Source: Lactarius indigo (lineage: Eukaryota; Basidiomycota; Agaricomycetes; Russulales; Russulaceae). Taken from it: 64,000 bases of DNA. The DNA is taken from positions 1,054,001 through 1,118,000 of the forward strand of contig JAFKAC010000005.1 of NCBI GenBank assembly GCA_025766275.1. The letters are read 5' to 3'. The first letter of the stretch is position 1. Every line of letters starts with the position of its first letter. Under the pieces are notes generated by a model. It was not told the DNA's origin, searched no databases, and saw only the letters and a program-made list of their open reading frames with translations. The position numbers and the translations under genes are program-made. This document shows, one piece after another, positions 43,543 through 52,860 of the stretch.

Positions 43543-44120
43543 TGTTATGATCCGACGCTTCGGACCTAACCCACAGTATGTCTCCACCCTGCCTTCCCCT
43601 TCTGTACCATACCTTGTTACCAAAGGAGCTACTGTTACTAGTGGCGCTGTTTCTTTGATCCGAACTTCTGCTTACTCCGTTTAGTCTCTTTGATATTGTG
43701 TGGACTTGTGTTCATGTTGTTTGGAACCCTGTCCTATATAAACCTGTACCATAGACCGTAGGAAGCCAGACTTGGCTTCGTTTGCAATCTAGCAACCTTG
43801 CCTCCATATTTTGGTGTGACCTTGCCTTATTCCCCTCTTCTTGTGCATCCCCTACCTCAGTCCCTAACCAGGACACTCCGAAGTCTTTGCAGTTGAACTA
43901 TATCAACGCGTCACACCTGTTATACTCTGTGCACTAGCAAGATCAAGTGTAGAGAAGTGTCAGACACTTCGGACGAGGAGTCCTATATTACAGAGTAGTG
44001 CTGCACCCTGTGCCACACCTTTGCCACTTGTATTTCATAGCAATAAGACAACAGAAGTCTTTGCTTGATACTTGAGTGACTAGAAACCTCCAGAACCCAC
44101 GCCCCTGCTAGGGCGTAACA
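43543..44120 (+). repeat. 3' LTR of element C
   Basis: 578 bp, equal in length to the 5' LTR, with one C/T difference noticed (a CpG in the 5' copy). Followed by the CGAAC target duplicate. Confidence 0.94.
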
Positions 44121-44125
44121 CGAAC

Positions 44126-44291
44126 CCTAGTACAGCTATCCTAGGAATGAGTCATACATGAGTCACAATCACATGCGAACTACTATGCTGACTGATACAA
44201 TGTAAGAGTCCATGACTAATACTGATACCGGACCGTAGTCATAACCGGTCATGAGTCGTGTGTAATGAGTCACCAAGTCCGTACCGTAACA
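44126..44291 (-). repeat. 5' LTR of element B, segment 2
   Basis: 166 bp completing the LTR interrupted at 36173. Ends GTACCGTAACA before the GTTGA duplicate. 343 + 166 = 509, exactly the length of the other B LTR. Confidence 0.9.
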
Positions 44292-47200
44292 GTTGAGATC
44301 CCTCAGTGCCTCATCTACAGCGTATGCCTGAGGGTCGTCACGTGAGAGCTGCTGCATCTGATCATCTGACATGACTTGTGGCATAGCCCCTGGGAGACTG
44401 TCCAGGTACACAGGCTCTCCATAGACAGGCTGACCTCTACCCATACAGCCCTTCACATCTTGACAGTTACCAGTGTAGGCGATGTACTTGGCCAGGACTT
44501 TAGTACCATCAGGTTGGTTGATATAGAGAGGGTGGAAGCGAGCTGAGGTTTCTATGTTTGGGAAGAAGGGGAGGCCTGGGTGGTCGTCATCTTCGTCTGG
44601 TTCATCGTTGGCAGTGGCAGCTACCCGCTCATAGTCGATAGGGGCATCCTCCAGTGGAGGCATTGATGAGTGGGAAATCACAGAGACCGGGGGAGAGTCA
44701 GGAGGAGGGGTGGAAGGAGGGAGTGGAGGAGGAGTGGCGGTTGGTTCAGGAGGGGGAGACAAGGAGGGCCTTGGGACTAAGTTGGGATGTCCATTGAAGG
44801 TTTCCAACAGCGCCACCAGTGCTGGGTTGACATCCATGGTGGTCTGTTGTTCTGGGGTTGGGGGTCAAGAGAAGAACCCTTGTTCTATGGAGCGTTCAAC
44901 GAGGGCTTCAACAGAGGAGGAGCGAGAAGGCATTGTGTGCGAAGATGTAAGAGTAGAGGAGTGGGGGTCTTTTCCTTCCAACCTTGTACTTCTTATATGT
45001 GAGGAGGGCGCTCCTTCGGCATTCGGGTGTAGCCGGAAGAAGTCTTGAATTGCTTCAGGGGCCGATACATTTTCCTCCGGTTCCCATGAGTTGTCACTAT
45101 CAGGGAAGCCCTTCCATTTGATGAGGTAATGGAGTTTACGTCATCGTCCCTTCTTGGCAGAGTCTAGAACTTTCTCTACTTCCCATTCTTCTTCTCCGTT
45201 TATTATGTCAGGTGGGGGTCGTGGGAAGTTTTCTCCATGGAGTGGTGTTTCCCTATATGGTGTAAGTAGGTTGGCATGGAACACAGGGTGGATCTTCCAT
45301 TGCAGGGGTAGGGCGAGTTCATAGTTGACCGGTGACAGGACTTTGGTAATCCTGAAGGGTCCATGTCGTTTTGGAGCTAGTTTGGCAGTTGGATGGCTAG
45401 TCCTTATGTTTGTTCCTTCTAGCCACACCATTTCTCCTTCTTTGTATGGTTCAAACTTGGAGGGTCGCCGTGCTAGGGAATCTTGTGCTTTCTTTAGGTT
45501 GTCCTGAGCTTCCTTCCTCTTGTTCTTCAGTTCTTCAAGACGTTGTCCTACACTTGGAACTGGGGAGGGTTTTGGCGTCCATGTGGTGCGTGGGAGTTTT
45601 CCCATAATTAGTTCAAATGGGGGAATTCAGGTTGTAGCGTTGGGCCAGGAGTTATGAGCAAATTCTGCCATTGGTAACCAGGTTACCCAATCATCCTGTC
45701 TTGCATTACACCAAAACCTTAGGTATTGTTCTAACCATTGGTTTGTTCGTTCTGACTGTCCATCTGTTTGTGGGTGGTATGCTGTTGAGATGTTCTGTTT
45801 GATGTCTAAGGCTTTGCAGAGGGCTCTTGCAAACATTGATGTGAATCGTGGGTCTCGATCGGAAATGACCTTCTTGGGAAGGCCATAGTGGCGGTAGATG
45901 TGTTGTAAATAGAGTTGTGCGACTCCAGCTGCATCTATCGTTTCGTTGCAAGGGATGAATAATGCTGCTTTTGAACAATCGTGATCTGTGACTGTGAGGA
46001 TTGTGTCATAGCCTTTTGACTTGGGTAATTTGACGATGAAATCCATGCTGACAGTTTCAAATGGTTCTGTCATCTGTCCAAAAATGGGTGAGAGGCTTGG
46101 CTTCTTTGGGTGGGTGTTGACTTTATTGGCTTGGCATGCTGTGCATCCTTTGACATATTCTTCCACATCTTTCTTCATGCCAGGCCACCAGTAGTCTTGT
46201 GTTATCAGAGCCATTGTGTTTGAAATTCCAGGGTGTCCAGTGCTTGGAAGGTCATGAAAAGCGTGAATTACCCCCCTCTTAAGGTCGTTGTTCCCTGCAA
46301 CAACCAAGCGCTCATCTTTCCAGTGGAGCCCTGAGTGTTCTTTTAGGTTGTGGGTATCTATCCAGGTTTTGATATGTTCCTGGTCCAGGTTCTGTGTGAC
46401 ATAAGCCCATAGTTCTTGTTCCTGTGGCCGTTCCCTTGTAGCTTTGACAAATAGTTCTTCCGAAAGGACTGTTACATCCAAGTTGTCATGGGAACCATCA
46501 TCATAGTCTGGTCTTCTTGACAGGGCATCTGCCCGGGCATTCTTGGAGCCGGCAATGTGGTGGAGCTCTATATCAAATTCAGAGAGTTCCAGGACTTCTC
46601 GTGCTACCCGTCGGCTGATCTTGTGTGGTTCTTTCCAATATTGGAGGTTTGCATGGTCTGTGTACACCACTACCTTGTGAGGGGAGCCTGCTAGATATGC
46701 CCGCCAGTGTCGTAGAGCCCGCACAATGGCTAGCAATTCTTGATCATAGATGTCATAATTTCATTCTGCTGGTCCAAATGTCTGGGAGTAGTAGGCCACT
46801 GGGTGGCGAATTCCTTGGTTATCCTTTTGGTAAAGCACCCCTCCGTTGGCAAATCGGGATGCATCCACTTCCAATTCAAATTGTTTTTCCAAATCCGGTT
46901 GAATGAGCACAGGTTCCTTTCCAAGCAGGGTCTTGAGTGTGTCAAATGCCTTTTGACAGTCTTCCGTCCATTCCCATTTGGTGTCCTTTTTGAGTAGGTT
47001 GTTAAGGGGACGGGCAATCATGGAGAATCCTCGGATGAAGCGGCGATAGAAATTTGCAAATCCTTGAAAGGCACGGACTTCTTTGGTTGTTGTTGGAGTG
47101 GGCCAGTCACGTACACCCTGAACCTTAATCGGGTCCATTCGGACCCTCCCTTTTTCCAATATGACGCCCAGGTACTCTATAGACCTAACCTCAAAGGCAC

Positions 47201-48532
47201 ATTTCTCCAGTTTTAGGTAGAGATCATGTTCCTCTAGGTGTTCTAGAACTTGATGGACCACCTTGCGGTGTCTTTCCAGGTCATCAATAGTGGCAATAAG
47301 GATGTCATCCATGTAGATTATGACTTCTCCGGTTAGGAGCATGTCACGGAATATTATGTTCATCATGGTCTGAAATGTGCTTGGCAAGTTGGTGAGTCCA
47401 AAGAACATGACACGTGGCTCAAACAGCCCCTGATTGGTTTTGAAGGCCGCCTTCCATTCATCTCCTTCTTTGATCCGGATGTTGTTATAACCCCATCGGA
47501 TATCAAATTTGGTAAACAACGCCGCATCCCGGACCTTGTCAATCAATTCTGGGATTAAGGGGAGTGGGTATCGATTCTTGACAGTGTACTGGTTGATCCG
47601 TCAGTAGTCTTGGACAGGGCGAAGCTTTCCATCTTTCTTTTTGATGAAGAAGAAGGGAGACGAGTATGGGGATTTAGAGGGCTGGATATATCCCTTTTCA
47701 AGGTGTTCATTGAGGAATTTGGTAAGGGCTTCATTTTCATCACGTGTTAGAGGGTATATTTTGCAATCAATAGTGGCTGGGGCATTTGGAGTGAGGTCAA
47801 TGGCGTGATCCCATGACCTGGTTGGTGGGAATCAGTGGGAGTTCTCTTCACTGAAGACCTTCTGATGTTGTAGGTACTCCTTGGGGACCATTTCCTCTAG
47901 TGTTCTTTCAGTTTGATCTTGTGCCTTTTGCGCCAATTCTGAGGCCACCGTGGTTTTGCCAATGACCTCATCTTGGGTAAATCTGAGATAGAGTTCATCT
48001 CCTTCCTCATACCCACATTCTTTCAGGAGCGTGTTCCACATTTTACGGATGTGGATCTTTGGTTTGGGGGTGTCTTGTTTTTGGAGTCCTTGGGTAGTGA
48101 TGATGACAGGGAGGTGACTGGTGTCAATGGTGGAGTCCTTCCAGTTGCATTGGGGTTCAAAGGCAGCAAGCCAGGGGTATCCCAGGATCATTCGTTCTTC
48201 CCCTAGATTTGTCACCAGGAACCTCATGGGTAGTTTCTTGGATCCTGATTGGACATCTAGCATGGAGTATGCCGTTAGTTCTCCTGCCTTATTAAGGGTT
48301 CCGTCGATATTCCAGATCTTTTTTGGGTTTGACAGGGGTATCGTCCCTATCCCCATTTGCTTCAGGAGTCTGGGGTCTATGAAATTGTCTGTAGCTCCAG
48401 AGTCTACTAGGACGTCTTGATCGGCCGTTTTGTGTGCAGTTTCCAGGTGTACAGGGACTTTCAAGGATCTATATTGGCTATATTGTACACTGGAAATGTT
48501 TAAAGCTCTAGCCCAGGCCGCCGGGTTCGAGC

Positions 48533-50110
48533 CTACGAAAAATCCTTCTCAGCAAAGGCTTTCTCTACGAGCAGTGCTCGCACTTCCTCACTCTGTGCCA
48601 TCAGAGTCCCCCACATCTCATTTGCTAGTTCCTCTTTGGTTTTTGTGGTGGATGGTGCAGAGGGTGTAGTTGATGCTTCTGCGAGTTTGGCTGGTTTGTC
48701 AGGGCAGTTTCACGATATGTGCCCCTGTTTCTTGCAACGGAAACAGCGCCCTTCTGCTTGGAGCTTCTGTTTTTCGGTTTCAGTGAGGGCTGCTCTTCCT
48801 GCAGCTCCTCTTTGAGTTCTTCCTATGTCCATCGCATTTGGGTCACGTGGTTTGACTTTAAAGGCATTGTTCCATTGCCCTTTTGTGAATCCAGCTTTAG
48901 TTTCCTTTTTGATTCCAAAGCGATTTTGGAGATTGATGAAATCTTGATGGTGCTTTCTGGCTGATTGGGTCCATTCTTTCCAGTCATCTGGGTGGTCGAA
49001 CTGTATGATGTTCCTGACCAGTTTTTCAGGTAGACCCCATGAGAAAATATCCAGGGTTCCTTCTTTGTCTGCACCATATCCTGCCTTCTTTGCAAGGGCG
49101 GCGAACTGAGCAATGTAGGTATCAAGGTCTCCATTCTCCATTTTGACTGCTTGGAGTGCCTTCTGTGCCTTCTGCTTCTCCACAACATCGGTGTAAGCAG
49201 CCTGGAAGCGATCTAGGATGGTGATCCACAGGTCTTCTTCTGTTGTAGCCCGTCCTCCAGCAAGTTCATCGGTAAGCCAGTCACTTTGTTCCATAACCCA
49301 GTCATCAACCAAGTCTCCTTGTATTAGGGAGAGGAAGACAATGCATCTGAGATAGGGGTTTCTCATTTGCTCAATTGATCCATTGAGGGCCCGGTAGAAG
49401 GTGAACTCTTTTAGGAATTTCTTGCTGTGGGCTCGGTCTCCAGTGAATTCTTTTGGTGGTAGGCCTGTTAATTTATCTCCAGCAGGAGGGGGGGCTAAAG
49501 GTGGGGCTCTTCCAGCAGGGATTCCTCCACCGCCTCCACCTCCACCTCCGCCTCCACCTCCACCTCCACCTCCACCTCCGCCTCCACCTTTGCTACTGCC
49601 ACCTCCACTAGGGGTGTGGGTGATCGAGGTGTTGATTTGTGTGGCTGTGCTTGTCATTCTAATGCTTGAGTTTGTTGGTGTGTGAGCACCTGAATCTATG
49701 GGTTCTTGTGGGGCTAAAGAGGGGACACCTGACGTAGCTTCCACTGATGCAACAGGGGATTGATGTTGATCCGAATCCTGAGCAGGTTCTTCTGTATCTG
49801 AGTCGACAACTATGCCAACTGGGTTATTTCTATATGGACCAAGTCCGAATTCTAGTGGTACTGGTTTGACAGAGAACCACTTGTGGTCTTTGGATGATTG
49901 TGCGATGACTACCCAAAGTCGTTTGTCTTCTATGTATTCAATAGGAATATATCCGTTGTCTTCTTTGCTCCAAATGTAATATCCTTCAGTTTCGTCGTAG
50001 GTTTTCCAGATGGCTACTCCCTTGATGTTGTCAGAAAGATCGTCTTCTGTTCTTCTGGTGATGAATTCTGGTTTGAACTGGGAACGGCTCCTGCTTCCTA
50101 GTTTTGAAGC
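48533..50110 (-). pseudogene. Element A gag (one TGA stop)
   Basis: The frame is open from close to the 5' LTR (50133) to a TAG at 48533-48535, apart from TGA at 48710-48712 inside the zinc knuckle (CFRCKKQGHIS-stop-NC, where C and B have Arg). The first ATG is at 49657 (MTSTATQINTS). Upstream codons encode an extension (GVAIWKTYDETEGYYIW, GYIPIEYIEDKRLWVVIAQ) resembling those of B and C. A (CCACCTCCG)n-type repeat at 49528-49590 encodes a long poly-Gly run. The gag core has KFLKEFTFYRALN, LDTYIAQFAALAKKAGYG and FDHPDDWKEWTQSARKHH. Confidence 0.85.
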
Positions 50111-50133
50111 CAGGGTGGAGAGACTCGACTTAA

Positions 50134-50883
50134 TGTAACGTTACAGTAGGAACGTTCAGCTCGGCGTGAGCAAGTCTGGTCTTTCTATGTCAATGAGTGA
50201 GGGTTCAGCCAGTAATGGCAAGGTTTAAGTGGTTAACAAGGATCTCAGAGTATGACACAATACTCAAGATGTGAGTGGAGTTCAAGGGGGTTCAAGAGGT
50301 TCGACGGTTCAGCAGAGAGTTACCCCAAGGGAATGGGAAAACAATGTATACTGTGATGGTAAAGAAGTCAAGTCTAAGGATACAAGCTACCTAGGGCCAC
50401 GACTTATATAGAAAAGGGGTTTGTTTGTGTGGAACAAACAAATGGTGCAATCCGCAGCAAGCGTGAGAAGTAACACAGCAATCTGCAGCAAGCGTGAGAA
50501 GTAACACAGCAATCTGCAGCAAGCATGAGAAGAAGGTACAGCAATCCGCAGCAGGCACGGGAAAAAGAAGAAAGGGTGCACAGCTATCCGCAGTAAGTGT
50601 GAGAAGAAACAAGGATATAAAAGGCAAGTGAGACATGTCTCAGTTTTAACAAAAGTGAGACACCTGCCATAAAAGGGTGCATTTAGCCCAAGTATAGTAG
50701 TAATAAAGACTTATAAGGACAATGAGTGTCTCATTGTCTCACTTTGCACTAGGAGAGAATCTTAAGGCTCCTAGTGCGCAGCAAGTCCAAGAAAGGGAAA
50801 GCCAAGAAAGGAAAGACTTTCCCGCGAACGCAAGTGTAAGTAAGAAACTAATAGTAAAGTCAAAACAAGTCCAGTCTGTAACA
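50134..50883 (-). repeat. 5' LTR of element A
   Basis: 750 bp. Contains three to four ~30-bp tandem units around 50450-50600 (CAGCAATCTGCAGCAAGCGT...), one more than the 3' LTR. Ends at 50883, followed by ACACG and then the resumed transposase. Confidence 0.9.
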
Positions 50884-51873
50884 ACACGGCACGCGTCTCA
50901 TTTATCTTCCTGCCTATTCACCAGACCTCAACCCAATTGAACTGGCCTTTTCATCCATCAAGGCCTGGCTCTGCGCAAACCGTTCTTGCGTCAATGCAGA
51001 CCTCAAATCCAATGACGGTAGTGTTTACAGCACGCTTTGGGAGGCCGTTCACTCTGTCACACCAGATGATGCGAAGGGTTGGTATGGCCATTGTGGGTAC
51101 CAACTCACGGCTTAATTTTTTTTTTGTATGTACTATTTTATTGTACACGTGCTGGTGGTTGCCCAGAATACTGGAGAATATCAAACATATTGAATTGGAA
51201 AAATTACAAAGCGTAAATGATGGCACAGGCGCGTCAAAAACCACATGGGAAAAGCTACCGACCAAATATATACGCGTTGGGGGATACGAGTCCGTTGGGG
51301 TTTGGGGGTGTGGGACAGCTGACCAAGCTTCCTTACACCTCTTGCGACGTTGCTCTGTCTCTGTTTTCCTCACCCTCGTCCACCTCACCTGATCTCATGC
51401 TCACCTTGTCCTCTTCGATCTCCTCCGGTGTTGCCCCCATTTCATCAAGCCACACTTGGACCACATTGTCAATGGGTTGGCTGTCCTCTGAGTTGGACAC
51501 TCCCATCTGTTGGGCAGAAGGTAAGTCGTTCGAAATTGTGTGATCATTGCTGACTGTTTCTTCTACAAATCTGAGAGGGACCAGAAGCCTATTGTGGCAG
51601 AACTCTTGGAGGCGGCGAGCACTACCTTGTCTTAGCCACCCGAACATCGCAAGGAGCTCGGTGGGAAGTGAGTATAAATCCACAACATCTTCTATACCCA
51701 TCTCCACTAATTCTTCATGTAGACCGACGTGCCATGGGCCAACTGGATGATGGGTGTCCATGAGCTGTAGCACGTCCATCAGCGATGGCACGGTCAAGGT
51801 TCCCAGTGCATCAAGAAGGATGAGCAAAAGCGATGGGTGCACCACTTGCATAGGCACCGGCGCGACTGGCCCC

Positions 51874-52651
51874 TGTAGTGGTATGACTTATCGCGTACAA
51901 CTAGACCAAGGGAAGTGTTAGTGAACTGAACTGGTAACACGCTCAAGCCTAGCGTGGAGACAAGTCACGCGCCGAACGTACAGTCACTGCGGAGAGTATG
52001 CACACGTGAGACCTTTATGCAAGGTCAAAGGCAATGTGATCACGCAGTGGCACGCTGAGTGGAGAACCAAGAGGACAAGTTAACATTGGAGAAGAGTAAG
52101 GGAAGTACAGTGGAATACGCACCTGAGTGGAGAACCAAGAGGACAAGTTGGTTCCACTCAGGACGCTACATGAGGGTTTATATACACTGCTACAGCTGAG
52201 TTCGAATTACTACTAAACCTTGTTACTAAAGGTGTGTGTAATAGTAATGAGTCAGACGCTGATGCGTCGTGTCTAATAATAGTGTTATCTATTGTGCTGA
52301 CTGATGCACAGTCATTAACACTGACAGAACAATGACGTGTCCTTATCTTTATGAGTCATAACCCTATAACAATGTAGTCTAGAACTATCTAGAATGTTCC
52401 CTGCTTATCGTCCAATGAGAAACTACTTTACTAATGAGGAAAGTGACCTAAAAGGGTAACATCCGATAAGGAAGTTACTATCCCAGGGTCACGTGCTTGT
52501 GGGTGCACATGTTGGCATCACGTGACTAACCATCTTATCATATCTAATGATAAGGACTTGGATGTTTGACCCAACGTTGGAGACTAGTATCTCCACCAAA
52601 TAAATCCGTAAAAATGCGGAAAAATAAGGTGAAAATAGAGCGTCCGTGACA
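51874..52651. repeat. Solo LTR (family D) in the Tc1-like element's second gene
   Basis: 778 bp, TGTAGTGGTATGAC...CGTCCGTGACA, with 5-bp duplication GCCCC at 51869-51873 and 52652-52656. It is unlike the LTRs of A, B and C. It carries a 27-bp direct repeat (GAGTGGAGAACCAAGAGGAC..., 52055-52081 and 52123-52150). Orientation cannot be told. Confidence 0.88.
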
Positions 52652-52669
52652 GCCCCTGCGCAGGCACAA

Positions 52670-52860
52670 TGGGCCCTGGCATGGGCCCCAGTGTTGGCAC
52701 AATGGGCCCTGGTACAGGTACGATGGGCTTTGGTGCGGGCATGATGGGCCCTGGTACGGGTACAATGGGCTCCAGTGCAGGTATAATGGGCCCTGGTACC
52801 GGCACGATGGGCACCGGTGTGGGCACAATGGGTCCTGGCACAGGTAGGGTGCTTGGAGCA
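52670..52860. repeat. 21-bp coding minisatellite, about eight units
   Basis: Units start ATGGGC every 21 bases (for example ATGGGCCCTGGTACAGGTAC). On the minus strand each unit encodes a heptapeptide such as VPGPIVP in the unknown gene. Units alternate between two types, giving a 14-residue higher-order period. Confidence 0.8.

Larger units (their letters stand above)
36174..44120 (+). mobile_element. Intact gypsy/Ty3 LTR retrotransposon C (7947 bp)
   Basis: LTRs at 36174-36751 and 43543-44120 are each 578 bp; reading both, I found a single difference (GTCTTCGC versus GTCTTTGC). TSD CGAAC lies at 36169-36173 and 44121-44125. gag and pol are fully open in the -1 arrangement, with no stop. It is the innermost and youngest insertion and probably a recent, possibly still active, copy. 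Confidence 0.95.
27944..44291 (-). mobile_element. Gypsy/Ty3 LTR retrotransposon B (~7.8 kb without inserts)
   Basis: Inserted in element A pol with TSD GTTGA (27939-27943 and 44292-44296). The 3' LTR is 27944-28452. The 5' LTR is 35831-36173 plus 44126-44291, split by element C. Both LTRs total 509 bp when C and one CGAAC copy are removed. Coding order on the minus strand is the same as in A and C. Four TGA stops, two lost RNase H catalytic Asp residues and a solo LTR in gag show it is dead. Confidence 0.92.
27261..48536 (-). pseudogene. Element A pol (PR-RT-RH-IN-chromodomain-zinc cluster), with stops and insertion B
   Basis: Read in the -1 frame relative to gag. Visible parts are the protease VDSGATDNFID, RT with YMDDILIAT, RNase H with TDHANLQYW, and integrase with an HHCC finger (GHPGISNT...CTACQANK) and DDE motifs (TDHDCSKAA, ISDRDPRF, QWLEQYLRFW). 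A chromodomain (LIKWKGFPDSDNSWEPEENV) and a Pro-rich linker starting MPSRSSSVEALVE follow. Element B interrupts at 27939-27943/44292-44296, after which come a helical region and three to four CX2C-X(4-7)-H-X(4-5)-C knuckles (CWRCDSRFHRSFNC, CYHCQSAGHWPNKC, CGKCFWNDPGHAEICC) ending at 27261. In-frame TGA stops are at 47832, 47601, 46761, 45627, 45141 and 44865 (lower coordinates); elements B and C or the family have Arg or Lys at the corresponding sites. Without these stops and B it is one long open frame. Confidence 0.88.
26508..50883 (-). mobile_element. Gypsy/Ty3 chromovirus-type LTR retrotransposon A (~8.0 kb without inserts)
   Basis: LTRs at 26508-27223 and 50134-50883 are flanked by the 5-bp duplication ACACG (26503-26507, 50884-50888). 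Coding order on the minus strand is gag, protease, RT, RNase H, integrase, chromodomain and a C-terminal Pro-rich/zinc-cluster region. Element B splits the last region. A poly-purine tract adjoins the 3' LTR. Seven TGA stops in gag-pol make it non-autonomous. Confidence 0.92.
25597..51115 (+). pseudogene. DD34E Tc1/mariner transposase, interrupted by element A
   Basis: Exon 1 from ATG 25597 includes MVRRHISNELKEQALSMSL and SEVFEYTGISVPTLKRW (helix-turn-helix DNA-binding region) and GRPRVLTAVQIK. A GT-AG intron leads to FLRDTVERQPDIALMELQTE, and a second to VTRPALEQNKQDCEEYMGII. The catalytic triad is visible: FMDESHFNR, LVIDNALIHK and SPDLNPIELAFSSIK, with 34 residues between the second Asp and the Glu. 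Two lesions are present. TGA at 26384-26386 (HF-stop-CF) sits where relatives have Arg, consistent with CGA to TGA. Element A interrupts codons at 26503-26507/50884-50888. Removing A with one ACACG copy gives a continuous frame across GHGTRLIYLPAY. The stop is TAA at 51113-51115. Confidence 0.88.

Noticed and set aside
48515..48530. GGGTTCGAGCC resembling a tRNA T-arm
   Set aside because: No cloverleaf can be drawn around it and it lies in the gag-pol overlap of element A; no tRNA was found anywhere in the window.
49401..49685. Poly-proline frame on the plus strand
   Set aside because: Antisense of the poly-Gly stretch of element A gag, produced by a short tandem repeat.
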